Positions 25,165 to 37,369 of a stretch of 64,000 nucleotides of DNA are shown here, piece after piece. The stretch is taken from positions 32,535,489 through 32,599,488 of the forward strand of contig NC_026655.2 of NCBI RefSeq assembly GCF_000004075.3, written 5' to 3'. Below the pieces are notes generated by a model. That model saw only the letters and a list, made by a program, of their open reading frames with translations. It was not told the DNA's origin and made no database searches. Both the position numbers and the translations under genes were made by a program. This stretch comes from Cucumis sativus. Taxonomy: Eukaryota > Streptophyta > Magnoliopsida > Cucurbitales > Cucurbitaceae. Numbering within the stretch: position 1 is the first letter of the stretch; every line of letters begins with the position of its first letter.

Positions 25165-27893
25165 ATGCCTTTTCTAGGTCGGAGACTAATCAGACCACCT
25201 TCCGATCCTCACTTTCGAGCTGTTACTTCTGTAAATACTATTGGTGTAAGCTTCCAAAATCTCATTTATGATTTATATACTAATTTTTTTTTATTTATAT
25301 TATCAATTGTCACAACTATGTCATAAATCTAATTAATTCGAATGAAACCATATCTCTAGATCTCTATACAACGACTTTGTTATTAGGCTTAACTTACTAG
25401 TATATATAAGATTGTTGTTGGTAAAAACATGAGTAGTTCATTAAATTGTTACGTACGTATTATTATTTTTCAGCGTTTTTAAATTCACAACCAGATCACA
25501 ATTCTCAATCTCTTTTTCTTTCTTTCTAAATTTAAAGTTTTCAAATGGTTTGGGTTTGTTCATAGGTTTTATGTGCTTATAAACTTTAATATTATACTAA
25601 TTTGGCATTAGAAGAAAGTATCTATAATTCAGTTTAAATATAGTTGTGTTTGATATGCTTATCAAAGGGTTTGCAAATGAGTAAAATTTGTGTCCTTAAA
25701 AGTTACTAATGTTTGGGTTAACTCTTAATTATAGAGAGGTAAAAACAAATATAAATAAAACTTAGAAGTCTTGACTAATTATTTCTTTCAAAAGTGCTTA
25801 GGTAATTAGTGTTTTAGTTAAAAAAGAAAAAATAACAAAAAGAAAAAGTTTAGTCTTTCCCTGTACAAAGGGTTGTTTGAGGTCCAAACACAAGATAAAT
25901 GAATTCAAATTAGTTTATTAGTGTTTGAGTTAGGAAGAAAATGTGAAAGTTTATCTTTTTAATCATTCAATCTTTAATAATGAAGTTTAGTTTTTGAATT
26001 TTCATAACCTAGCCTTTTAGTCCCTTAATCGTTAAAATGTGTTTAAAAAGTTAATTTTTTAATGTTAAATTATAAAAAGAATTTGGAAAAGATAAGTTTA
26101 CTATTTAAAATTACTTTTAAAAAATCAATTTGAAACTGCTATACAATATACATATATATATATATACATATAGTTGATTTTACGGAATAAATCTCTATTT
26201 CATTGATAATTTAGTAGAGTACGGAAATAATATCAAAATAATATCAACTAAAAATAATTTTATTACGTTAATACATATATATATTACATTAGGAAAAATT
26301 TAAACCTAGCCTAAGAGGAACCTTATATAAAGACGGTAATTAACAAGAAAAATTATTTTAAATAACAAATTTGTTTAAATAATTATAAATATAGTAAAAT
26401 ATTACTATCTATATAATATTGTTATGTTATAGAAGATAGACTACTATATAATTATTGTAATAATGATAAATATTGGTTTGTCGTAGTTCATCGTATATAA
26501 AGTGAGATATTTTAAATATCTCACTCAATTTAGTTATATTTGAAAATGTTTTTAAATTTTGTTTGGATAGAAGTAAAAGATGATATATAATGTCATATTG
26601 TTAAAAGAAGACGATGTAAACAAAGGTTTTATCATATTTGTAATATAACATTTAAATTGAGGATAGTCACAATGTTTTAGGAGGACACATTCAAAATTTA
26701 TCCAAGGGCTCTAAATATTACATGGGGCAGTGATAGACGATATTGGACCATACCTCGTCGAGACCGGTAAGCTTCATCTTTTTAACTTTTCTCTATTTTA
26801 TTATATTTTGATGCTTAGCTTCCTTTTCTTAGAACATAAATTCAACTTTAATTTTCCAACCTACCATAATTTAACCAATTTAGGTATATATATTTTCCAT
26901 GCATAAGAAAAGAAAAGAAAAATTCTTATCTCATACCATATATATGTTAAATACCGAAATAATAATAAAGAAAATATACTTTTTTGTTCTAATGTTTTGA
27001 GTAATGGGTATATTTGGTTCCTTGAAGGTTCAAAATAGAAGTTTTTAGTCAGTAGGTTTCGAAAAATAATAAGAGTTTTTTTGTTTGATTTTGATCGATT
27101 TTTGGTCTCTATAATTGGTGATATCTTATATAAAAATGGAATCTGGGGTAAGAGATGGAAAAAGAAGGTTGGTGAAGGTTGAGGTGCCGGAAAAGTTGGA
27201 AGAAGAAGTGGCGGAAGAGGAGGTTGAGGTGAAGGTTGGTGAGGGGCAAGGTGTGAGAGAGAGAGAGAGAGGGATCCATCCCTAAAATAAAATAGGAACG
27301 ATAAAGATGTATTTTCTAATAATAAAACAAAAAACAAATCTTTTTTACAAACTCCTCCTTTTATGTTTAGCCTTATTAATGTATATTTTATAGTGGTTCT
27401 TAAGTTTTCAGTTCAGGATTATATTGACTGGGTGGGCGGTTTGTGTAGGACGACGGATGATGAAGATGAAGATTATTTTGCTGAGTTAAAACAAGTATGT
27501 TGGTTAGAAGTAACAGGTTCAACCAACAGAGATCTTGTGCCTGAAAAAACGTACAAAGTTTCTTTTGGTGTCTCACTAGGACCCGATGCTTTTGGATGGG
27601 ATGATTGTAGCGTTTACATAATGGCTAAGATTGGTAAAAAGGGAAATTTCCGTTTCCAGAAAGTGAATCTTGGAATCATAACTACTACAACTGATCCAGA
27701 AATTTCCTTGATTCCTTTTACTGAATTGACTGTTACAGTACCTACGCCCAGAACTAATAATAATAATGATGATCTCAAGCTCTACTTTGGTCTCTATGAT
27801 GTTTGGACCAATAGGTGGAAGGGAGGGTTGAGGATCCATTATGCATTGGTTGAAATGGTCATTGGTTCTAATAATGATACTCAAACCAATTAA
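25165..27893 (+). CDS. PHLOEM PROTEIN 2-like lectin-domain protein, about 203 aa, three exons
   Basis: Proposed exons are 25165-25245, 26681-26766 and 27449-27893. Exons 2 and 3 are firm. Exon 2 (acceptor ttttag, donor gtaagc) encodes FKIYPRALNITWGSDRRYW. Exon 3, from acceptor tgtgtag at 27448, encodes an acidic linker TTDDEDEDYF and then AELKQVCWLEV, DAFGWDD, YIMAKIGKKGNFRF and the closing GLYDVWTNRWKGGLRIHYAL. These are Nictaba/PP2 blocks collinear with gene 1, and the intron phases agree. The acceptor at 27448 was chosen because it restores frame with exon 2; the open stretch upstream of it is intron. Exon 1 (27 residues, basic and proline-containing) keeps frame but has no recognised homology, so the true start may differ. 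An Asn-rich loop near residues 160-167 is unlike gene 1. Role as a sieve-tube lectin or P-protein is inferred. Confidence 0.78.
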
Positions 27894-28007
27894 ACAGAAT
27901 AGTAGGTGACCACTCATATATATTTCATGATTAATGGAAGGGCACATGATCTTTTGTACATCAAACATCCATGAATGTTCTTCAGATTGTGTAATCCATA
28001 TGCATGT

Positions 28008-28013
28008 AATAAA
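28008..28013 (+). terminator. Polyadenylation signal of PP2-like gene 2
   Basis: AATAAA lies about 115 bases after the stop codon, in an AT-rich 3' flank preceded by TGTA-type elements. Confidence 0.55.
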
Positions 28014-28079
28014 ATTCAGTCATATGTGGCTGTTTCATTTTTTATTTGAATTCTTAAATTTATGTTCTACCGTAAATAA

Positions 28080-29690
28080 ATAAAAAAAATTGAATTCCTG
28101 TTAACTTTTCCAATTTTGAAAATGTAGCAAGTTTTTAATTAACTTGATATTTTTTATTTTAAACTTTTAATTATTTCAAAACTATCCTTCTTCTCCACCG
28201 TTCTTCTCTTCGGTTTGTTTTTCAATTACGTTTCTCCTCTTCCTCTGCTTTTTTCTTCTTTTATTCCCCTCCTTCATTCTTTATCTTACAGGGAAAACAA
28301 TTTGTTTCTTCAACTACATATTTCTTTTTCCCCTTTTTTTAAAATCCTAATCATTATTTCAAACAATTTGTTTTTCTTAACCGGTAGATTACGATTGGTG
28401 TCTAAAATTGGTAGGGGAGATTTGATCGTCTTCTTCTCTCCTCCTTCTGCTGCCCCTCTTTCTACTGATCCTCCAACTTCTTCTGCTCTTCCTCCTCCTC
28501 CTTCTCCATCTTTTGTTGTGAATCACTCGTATTTATTATTTATTGAAATTAAAGCTACCATTTATTCTTCTCAATCTTGATCTTGATTTTAGAATATCAA
28601 TTATATATTAATTGTATTATGAAATATAATAGTTGTTGATCGGATTAACTTAACTTCTGTTTGTGAATGTTCATTACTTTGTTCGATATGTATTTTGGAG
28701 TTGAATCTATTTTCAAATGATTTAGTTTTATTTTCTTTTACATTATTAATTATGTTTTGGTTTTAATTTGTATCAGTTTTGTGTATCAATATTGTGATGT
28801 ACTTATATTATATATGTATTAGTTAAGTTGGTTGATATACTTACTATGAGATTTTCATTTTTGCAAAACTTTTGCACTACTTCATTATAGTTATGGTTAA
28901 GTATATAATAAATTATATGTATCAAGTGTATGAATTGTATAAACTAGTAGTGCAATTATATGAATGATATAATTTAGTGTATCAATCAATAATACATTAG
29001 TAAAATATATCAGTACATTAGTAAAGTGATCATTATCAAGTTTACATGTATATATCAATAGTGTATAAATAGGACTTCAAGTGTAACAAACAAATTACGT
29101 GTATCAATTGTATCAAATTCTTTTAGTTTACCAGTGAAGCATAACAAGTTTAACAGCAGTGCATCAAGTATAACAAAATTAACATTTAAGCATTTAAGTA
29201 TATTAAAAAAATCAAATATATTAGTGAAACACAATGTGAGGACAAGTTTGTAGCTTTCCATTTTCAAATATAATTTAGGTTGGGTTTGGGTTTTGACATT
29301 TTTGCAAAACCAAAAGTTGTGTTATAGGCCTAATTGATTGAACCTATTAATTATTATGTTAAATGTGCAAGAATTCCTAAAAATCATAGTGAATGTATTT
29401 TAAATACATCAACAAGTTAAGTTATCAAACATCAAACAATAAACGTATAAATATTTTAAATACTCAAATGTATCAAACATCAATCAATAAATACTTGAAG
29501 TAACATTCCATGAGCATTGACAATATATGAAAGTATCGACAATTATATATAACAATAATCATCATTTCAAATACATCAACAATATCTTACAGCAACTTAC
29601 AACTTACAACTTATAACTGACAACATTCAATCAATAATTTATTTTGGAGTAAAAGTACATGTGTTACATTTTAAGGGTATCGGGTGTGTT
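28080..29690. other. Intergenic; pyrimidine-rich block then AT-rich repeats
   Basis: 28190-28530 is CT-rich and opens a low-complexity Ser/Pro ORF that I do not accept as a gene. 28800-29480 has scattered 'gtatcaa' and 'tatcaatc' phrases without clear periodicity. Nothing else is recognised before the LTR at 29692. Confidence 0.45.
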
Positions 29691-29691
29691 A

Positions 29692-31200
29692 TGTGAGACC
29701 CGTTTCTAATTTGAGTAAGGAAGTAAAATTCGGCCAAGTATTAAGAAGTTGGTGTTTAAATAAATCTATGTAAAGGATTAAGCATAAAATCTTTACTGGT
29801 TAAGTATACGTCTTTATGATTAAGTGGATAGTTCACGAAAGAAGTTGTGTGATAAGACGAGAAAAAGTCTTAACGTAAGTTAAGAAATTGAAGTTTTGAG
29901 TGTTAGACTAGGAGTTTTGGGTGGTCTTCGCGAGAAGAACCAAGTGTTTCACGGAGAAGAAGTCTGCGAGGAAGCCTTGGTGTTTCAGTTTGCGATAAAA
30001 GTTTTGTGCGAGTAAAAGTTGGTTAGGTCGTGTGGAAGATTTCTTATAGTAAAAATATAACCACGTGATAAGGTTATTCACAAGAAATGTTAAGTGGTTA
30101 AAGTTATTCGCGGTTTGGGTTTGGCAGGAAGCAAGGTTTGGCAAAGAAAATGTCAAATCTGATTTGATAGACGTTAATGTGTAAGATTAAGGATTTAAGC
30201 ATGGCTATGTTGAATACTAAATTTACACGTGTGAAGTTTTAAGCAAGAGCTGGCGAACCGAGAAGAGTTTATGCTTGACTAAATTAGTTTAAGGGCTATA
30301 TAAATATGAGGATTTGGGTAACTAAGGAGGGGATTATTAGAGTTTTGTTGAAATGTTAAGTGTTCTTGGTTTAGCCATGCGAGAAGATGCTTGCGGAAAA
30401 GACTTTTTTAGTAAAGTTTGGTTAGTGCTTTTCTCTCAAATGAATTTATGTTAAAAAAAATTATTATGATTTCTCTTTACTAATTTAAAAGAAGAATTCA
30501 AATGAAAATGTTTGAAAGAGATTTCTATGAAAAATTATGTTTTCAATAATTATTTATAGTGTTAAAGCTTGATTTGATGATTATGATTTCAATACTATAT
30601 TTCTTTGAGATGATGCTAACTTTTATGTGCACATAAAGAATCAATGCCATCATAGGATGTACGGTCTATATGGTGATAAGAAGTTAGCTTATGTATTGAA
30701 AGGAGCATATAAAGCTTAGCGGTCTGAGCAACAATGACGAATTTGTATGTTCTCAGATGTTGTTGATACAGTAGTCTAAACGCGAGGTAATGAGACCAAA
30801 CATAGAAAACGAATCGGGTTCCTTGGCAAAATTAAATGATTTGTTAAGCATAAATAAAAGTTTATGCGAAATTAAATGATTTATCGATATGTTTAAATGA
30901 TTTGATATTATTTCTACGAAATGATTATGAAAAGGTATTGCGAAAGGTTTTTATAAAACCCCACTAAATCTTTTAGACTTATGTTTTAAAATTTTATCTT
31001 CCAGGATCAGGTGTTTAGGCTAAGTAGAGAAGAATGTTGAAGAATTTGCGGTGAGGTGATTCAACGCGTTTTAAAAATGGTTAAGCATTGGTTATTTGGT
31101 CAAAATATTGTAATAATAATGTATGATTATCTAAAGAAGGAAGCTTGAGAAGTGTTGTCCCTAACTGTGGAAACATAGTTTTTGACATGGGCAGGGGTCA
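29692..31200 (+). mobile_element. LTR of a gypsy (chromovirus-like) family, right edge uncertain
   Basis: Starts TGTGAGACCC, the same start as the LTR at 52928-54256 on the other strand. A TATATAAATA promoter lies at 30297-30306. The conserved region 'ccactaaatcttttagactta' to 'atcttccagg' at 30961-31005 is shared with 42090-42130 and, inverted, with 53275-53325. The 3' terminus is not clear. No gag or pol follows, so this is a solo or truncated LTR. Confidence 0.65.
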
Positions 31201-31763
31201 ATTGGTATACTAAAAGAATCTAACTAGGAACACTAAGAAATGATATGTAAAAAAAATATATCAAAGGGCTTGAGATCATGATATGTAATATTCTATCAAA
31301 CGCTCCAAATTGATTGGAATCTGAAATGATTTATTTTTAAATTGAACACTTGAAGATTGGTTTAATATTTCAGGTTTTGGAGGTATGTCTGTGGCACTAA
31401 TTCTTGGTTGTATTTTTCTTATTTTTATTTGTACTAGTTAGTCCTTTGAGCCGCTGCAATGATATGCATCCAAGTGAACTTTACTTTAAGGTGTGGGCAA
31501 TTGTGAACTCATCAATCTACCCCTCGTACTTAAAGCTCTAACATTGAAAATAAAACTAATAACAGTTTATGTTATCAATTGGATCCTTCGTGGATTGAGT
31601 ATTTAGATCTTGGGTCTGTGATAGAATAGCATAGGATGTAATTCTTAATTTTTAGAGATTGTTTCTTGTCTTTAATTTTATATTTTACTTTTGCATTTTT
31701 CATAGCTTACAAACTAATTTGATTTTGGGATTATTTCTTAGCAAGATCTGAATTTTGGTAGTT

Positions 31764-31886
31764 TGGCATGATGCTGGCACTTACGATGTGGTTACAAGAC
31801 TGGTGGACCTAATGGATCGATTAGAATCAAAGAGGAGCTTTCTCATGGTTCTAATAATGGACTGAAAAAAGCTATTGATTTTTGTG
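31764..31886 (+). pseudogene. Ascorbate peroxidase fragment (peroxisomal/APX3-like exon)
   Basis: 31764-31799 reads WHDAGTYDVVTR. After a one-base loss the frame continues with TGGPNGSIRIKEELSHGSNN, then GLKKAIDFC, and stops at a gt donor at 31887. This matches the active-site helix region of plant ascorbate peroxidases, where the sequence after the catalytic Trp-His is DAGTYD..T.TGGPNGSIR and then E..HG.N.GLK.A. The 'HD' and 'HGSNNGLK' form resembles the membrane-bound peroxisomal type more than the cytosolic one. Only this exon is seen and it is frameshifted, so it cannot make enzyme. Confidence 0.85.
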
Positions 31887-32288
31887 GTATGTTTCTTTTT
31901 ATTCTTCCTTTAGTTTTTTCTTCTTTGCATTGTGGATCATGCAAACTGAAAGTCAATCTAATAATTGAGATTAGATGTCTACCTTTTTTGTTTATGGGAC
32001 TACATAAGATTATCCTTTTCTAATGTGTTTGAATTTTTCTCTTTTGTTAATCTTAATGTGAGAAATATGTTTTTATTGAAATTGTTTTTGCGTAGTTGCA
32101 CGTACTGTGATTTTTTTTTATTTCAACATGAGAACTGATATCCCAAGAAACTTTAGAATGAAATATGTAAATAGTTGGTCGGCAGGACTTAGTTTCTTGT
32201 AAATGCTATGTTGGCTAATTTACAACCCAGTTCTACCACCAACCTCCACTTTCAATCCCTTCTCACACACAATCTTTAGAACAACACC

Positions 32289-32658
32289 ATGCCTCTCACC
32301 GGCTTCATCGGCTCCTCATCGACTCCCAAGATCGATGATATGGGTAATCCCTTTCTCAACCTCACCATCAATGGCTTCTTGAAGATCATATCCGTATGTG
32401 TTTCTTGTTTTATATATTCTTGATTTTTTTTGTGTGTTTATTATGACTAAATTTGAAATGGGTTTTGTTTTTTTGGTTCTTTTTAGGTCGTTGCTACTTA
32501 AGTGGCTGCTGAGGATGCTTATCATGTTGTTAGAAAAGGTTTTGTTTTTCTCGCCTTTTCCTGCAAAATTGGTTTCAATTTTTTGCTTTCTTTATTGATT
32601 TTATGGTGTTGCTTTTGATTTTGTAGGAACGATTTCTATTCACAAATTTGAAAATAGG
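32289..32658 (+). pseudogene. OEP16-type outer envelope channel gene fragment, three exons with introns kept
   Basis: Exon 1 (32289-32393) begins with ATG and reads MPLTGFIGSSSTPKID, then DMGNPFLNLTINGFLKI. This matches the N-terminus of chloroplast outer envelope pore protein 16-1, a PRAT/Tim17-family channel. Exon 2 (32487-32538) reads VAT.VAAEDAYHVVRK with a TAA stop at 32499 in place of an expected Lys or Arg. Exon 3 (32627-about 32658) reads GTISIHKFEN. Intron borders are GT..AG (gtatgt/ttttag; gttttg/ttgtag). The remaining transmembrane helices are absent. Retention of introns shows the fragment was copied from genomic DNA, not from mRNA. Confidence 0.85.
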
Positions 32659-34018
32659 TTTAGTATCTCTTGCTTCAGACTAAGTTATGGAGTCTGCTAG
32701 TTTATGGCTTTTGAATGGTGAAAATTTCAATTCGAGAATGTTTATAATTAGGAACGAGACTTTTAATTAGTAGATTATAGTTATCTCTATTTTTCTATTT
32801 GTTGGGGTAGTTTCTCTTTTGAATTATCTAACACCTAAGTTTAGAGTTTTACATGAATAGACCAAGATTACATCCAAATTAGATCAATATCAAAGTAATG
32901 AAAGTATGATTAAGTAAGACTAATAGTTCTTAATTTTTTATATCTAAGTACTTTTTTTGCATACTCTGGTTGTGAATCACTCCAAAACCCAACATCTAAT
33001 TAAATTATTGATGGAACCAAGAAATCATGGTCACAACTCCACAACTTTAGTCCTTTATCTTTTAGTTACTTATTATAGTTTTATTGAGGGGAGACCAAAA
33101 TTTGATGTCTTGAATAAATATAAAACGATTCTCATTTCTTATTCATGGTATACCATTTCTTACTCATGGTATACGATTCTCATTTTTTATATCTAAGTAC
33201 TTGTCTTGAATAAGTACATACTTCACCGTCTAGGAATGGAATAAGAAAAAGAGAATTTGAGTTTCTCTTTCAAGGATATGATTATTTTCTTGTTTTTTCA
33301 CTTTTAGGATGTTTAGTTAATTTCAATTGACAGAGAAAGATAGAAGGTGAATTTCCTTTCTTAGTGCGGAATTTAGACTAAACTCTTCCTTTACCTCTCC
33401 ATCTGGGCTGCTATGTGTCTCAAGCTAACCTTTCTATTTTGTGATTATACTAAGTAATGGCAAGTAAAGGAGATACTGGTTAATTAGCTAGCTGAGCTTA
33501 TTTCAATAGTTATCAATTAAGAAGTATGGTTGTTGTTGAAAAATTAGTCATTTAACCGTATGAAACTATATTTTCTTCCTATTACTATCTTATGGCATTT
33601 TGAATAATTGATTGAATTGAGGATTAGTAGAAAGTTCTAGCTCTTACTTCAAGGACGTTGTCGTTATTTGTTCAAGTAAGTAGTTTCTACCTCCCTACCA
33701 AAATACATATTCAACTATTGTGGTTTAAAATATAATTTGTATCATTCTAGTCTTGTTGAAAGTGTTTTAGTCTAATTAGTATGGTATATTAGTAATATAT
33801 CAGCGTTTGCTTGAATTAATATCATCTAAAATCTCCATAGTAGTTTTTTCCTTACTCTTAAAGATCTTGTAGAATTTCGATTTGGGTATGGATCCACAAA
33901 GAAAAGTTTTAGTGTGTGATTTATGAAAAAATAGAGATTTATGAAAGTTAAAATTAGCTAAAAAGTCATACTAGTTCTTTATCTTTCTCATAATATTTCA
34001 TTGGAAACTGACTTTGCA

Positions 34019-34114
34019 GGTATAACTGATGTTTATCTTTTCAGTCTGATTGATGAAAATGCTAAAAGTATAGAACCAGAGAGCCTTGAAAGGCATTGGA
34101 GAATATCTTTTTAG
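34019..34114 (+). pseudogene. Glycoside hydrolase 17 (beta-1,3-glucanase) fragment
   Basis: Follows a ttgcag acceptor and reads [19 protein letters not shown], then ESLERHWRI, and ends at a stop at 34112. Plant glucan endo-1,3-beta-glucosidases have (V/I)YLF.L.DE..K....NFERHWG(I/L)F near the C-terminus of the catalytic domain, so the family is clear although the Gly after Trp is lost. The piece 34042-34073 is repeated at 34112-34142 with few changes, a local tandem duplication. Upstream and downstream parts of the enzyme are missing. Confidence 0.78.
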
Positions 34115-35097
34115 TTTGATTGATAAAAATGCTAAAAGTATAATTAATGTCTATCTATGCTTGTGGTTTATTAATTTTCTTTCTTCACTACTAATTGAAA
34201 ACATAATTTTGTTACATAACTTAGGTTTAGTTGAGAGGGCTTAATATGAAGCTGGTGGGTGGGTACTTGTCGAAAGGAGAATTAAAGGTATTGTTCTAAG
34301 GTTTTCTTGTCTCTCTTTTTCATTTTCTTTCATTTTTAGCTTTCTAGTCAATCAATGAGTTTCTATTCATAAGGGTTAATTCTATGCTTTTAGATTATGT
34401 ATAGATATTGTGTTGCTAAAAGCTGAGATTGTCGAGCTACTTTTAGCCATTGTAGTTGTCAATCTAGTTGGAACAAAGGATTTGGATATTGATCTTCAAA
34501 ACTCATTTCACTTCAGGTTTTTTATGGTTTATTTGTCATGAGATGATTGGTGTTCTATTCTTCAATGTTTCTATGTTTTAGGCTTAATCATGCTCTAAGG
34601 TCAGCTATCAATATTATACAAACTTCACATATGGATCTTCTTGCAATCAAATAACTGCCGAAGGCAATTCTTTGCTTGCGTCCTTGAGGTTTTATTTTGT
34701 CAATATTGTGTGGTTCATATGGATTGAGGATTGGAAATGTAGGTTTTAGCATTGTGCTGTTTAATTGGTGTTTTTATTATAATTGAGATAGGGTTGGTGT
34801 TGTGTATGAAAAAGAACTGGAAATATAAGTGTGAGCTAGGGCTTGTGAAGGTTCACACTTTTTAACATTCTATTTGGTTTATACTTACTTTATTAGTGTC
34901 TTAGAAGTTGGTATCTTTATTTTTTATTCTGGCATGGATGAGCCCTAGTTTGGATCTTAGTTTGAATTAGCTCATAAAATAGTGCCATGTATTGAGTAGT
35001 GCTAGTTAGGCTTAGACAAAAAAAATGGTATAAAACACTGTTTCATCCTTCTTGACTTCATGTAGCAATGGTTATTTTGCATGTTTGGTTTTTTCAG

Positions 35098-35166
35098 TAT
35101 TGCGGTCTTCCAAAATATGGACAGCTTGGTCATACACATGGGATAATGTTGGACACTTCATTCTAG
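35098..35166 (+). pseudogene. RCC1-repeat protein fragment
   Basis: An acceptor (ttttcag, 35097) is followed by YCGLPKYGQLGHTHGIM and a stop about 20 residues on. 'CG...YGQLGH' is the core of an RCC1 blade, and the CG-P-YGQLGH form resembles RCC2-type proteins. It is short, so the family call rests on this motif alone. Confidence 0.5.
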
Positions 35167-37369
35167 TAACAAGCTATAGGCCTAAATTGCCGCAAGCTAG
35201 CTATGCATATTGGTATGTTGATACAAGTATGTTTTGACACGAACCCCTTCAGTTGGCCCAATCATATGCATTCCACAAATTGGTATATAGTCTCATTCAT
35301 TGCTTGTTAGGAAAAGCTATTCCTTGATTATCGTAGTTACGCAAAACTCTGATTGGGGTGGAATTTGACTGACTGCATTTCAGGCTTTTTTTTTGTTCAT
35401 TAACTTGAGTACTTGTTGTAATCTTACTCTCTGTTTTAATAATTTGAGAGAATTGGTGCATGATTATTCATAATTCATCTTTATTTGCGATGACTGCCTA
35501 ATATAAACTGTTGAACTTTAAGGACTAGAAATTGTATTAGGTATATTGTCTTAGCTTTTTTATTGTAAGGACTAGGAATAAGGATATATTTGTGATTTGT
35601 CATTATTCAATTTTAGTGGTTATATATGCTAAAACAAACTTTTTGGAAATTAATATAGCAAGTAGGTTTTGCTGCTAGTAGGAGGTAGGAGAATTGTTGT
35701 GTGTCCTAAAAGACTAAACTGATGGCTTATAATTTTAACTTCAATGGCCCCTTCTTAGTTAATGTCGTTCATATTAGAGGATTAGGAGTAATAGATACCT
35801 TTTTTTCTTATCATGGATAGTATGCTTGTACCGATTGACTATTGCTAAATTGTTACTTGTGTAAATTGCCACGGGTGTTATGTATGTACTTATTGCTATT
35901 GCTACTTGTGTAAATTGTCATGAGTTTTATGTATGTACTCATTGGTAGAGCTTTTTTTGGATAAGAAACTATGAGACCTTTAATTTATGTTAAAGCCATA
36001 AATGATCAAAGTTGTTCCAATTCCATTTTCCTAGTACCTTAATATTTCTTGGCTTCGTTAACTGAAGTGGATTGCACATAAAACTGTCTTCTTTCTAATA
36101 TTTGTAAATTTGAAAGTGTTTGACTCCTTAAGATGGAAACTTTTCGGTTCTTGTTGGATAACGTTTTTTCCAACCTTATTGACAGTGAACTACTAATGGA
36201 TTCTTAAGTTTCATTCATCTCTATTATTACTTATGATTACTTATTCAATAATTTCCTTGTAGATTACTTATTTATATCCACCTAAATTTTCTAAAGAGTA
36301 ATGATACAAGAGTTGTAATTTGTAAAAAGTTCCAATATTGTAGACCAAGTGGATGTTAAGGTGACACTGTTATTCTACATTTGTGTTCTGCTACGTAGTT
36401 GTTTCTCTTATCGACGCATGTAGTGATAGGTAATGTTCAATGTTGAAACTTTCTATAAGAGTTGTACTCTCTTGTCTTGTGAAGGATGTTTATATTCATG
36501 TTGTCTTTGTAGGTTCAACTGGAGTCGACAACTTCATGAGTTTACTTTCAATGAACATTTTCAGAGACGAAAATTCTCGGTTGGTCGTTTATGCTTCTGT
36601 AGAAAATCTTGTTATATGTATTCCGATGCTATTTCAAATATTTTTTGATTAAGGCCTGGTATTCCGTACTTGTAAATTGTTGGAACTTGATTGGAAATGT
36701 ATGAATATTATAAATTGTATTATAGCGTATATATATTAAAGTGTCGGCTATTTTTTTCTATATGCGTGTCAATATTATAAATTCAAAGTTGTCATTGTCG
36801 GCTACATTATTGTCATTCAAATGGTTCGTGTAATGGCAGAACAACAAGGAGAACAGGAAAAAAACTGTAGTAATTGAGTAATTTGCAACAGGAAATAAAT
36901 GTCGTAATATATGAATTTGTGACAATCATTAATTGTTGTTAATACGAAACCAATGACAATTTTTTTACAAAATTAATTGTCACAATTGCCCATTGGAAAA
37001 AAATGTCATCAATAACAAAACAATGACAATTTAAAAAAAAAAACTGTCGCGATTGACATATCCGTGACATATAAAAAATGTCACAATAAACGAATTCGCG
37101 ACATTTATTTAACTGTCGTTAATATACAAATGATGATAGTTATTTATTGTCATAAAATAAAATATGATAGTTATTTGATGTCATAGAATCCTAATTAACG
37201 ATATTTATTTTATGTCATGAAATAAGTTATTGCGACAATTTTTGAAAATTGTCATGGAAGAACTTTTCATGACTCCCGCTTCTATGACTGAAAATAACTG
37301 TCACAGATTTTGTTCGTGACAGTAAATAACTCTCGTCGTAGACCATTTTTCTTGTAGTGTTTAGACATG

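Larger units (their letters stand above)
31700..37359 (+). mobile_element. Pack-CACTA-like region (copy 2) carrying several host-gene fragments
   Basis: The right end is intact: subterminal repeats at 36830-37330, then 'gtagaccatttttcttgtagtg' ending at 37359. Upstream, within 5.7 kb and on the same strand, lie fragments of ascorbate peroxidase, OEP16 (with introns), a GH17 glucanase and an RCC1-repeat protein. An exon-like block (36500-36650) is shared with copy 1. The left terminus was not found, so the left limit is set at the first fragment. Gene capture by a CACTA element is the simplest reading, but it depends on all fragments lying within one element. Confidence 0.6.

Noticed and set aside
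26861..27337. 158-codon minus-strand ORF with Ser/Leu and Pro-rich stretches
   Set aside because: It lies wholly inside intron 2 of PP2-like gene 2, is driven by a (GA)n and GGTTGAGGTGAAGG-type low-complexity tract, and shows no domain.
27576..27968. 130-codon minus-strand ORF
   Set aside because: Antisense shadow of exon 3 of PP2-like gene 2.
28215..28580. 121-codon ORF, Ser/Pro-rich at its end
   Set aside because: CT-rich low-complexity DNA, no conserved motif, no promoter or splice context.
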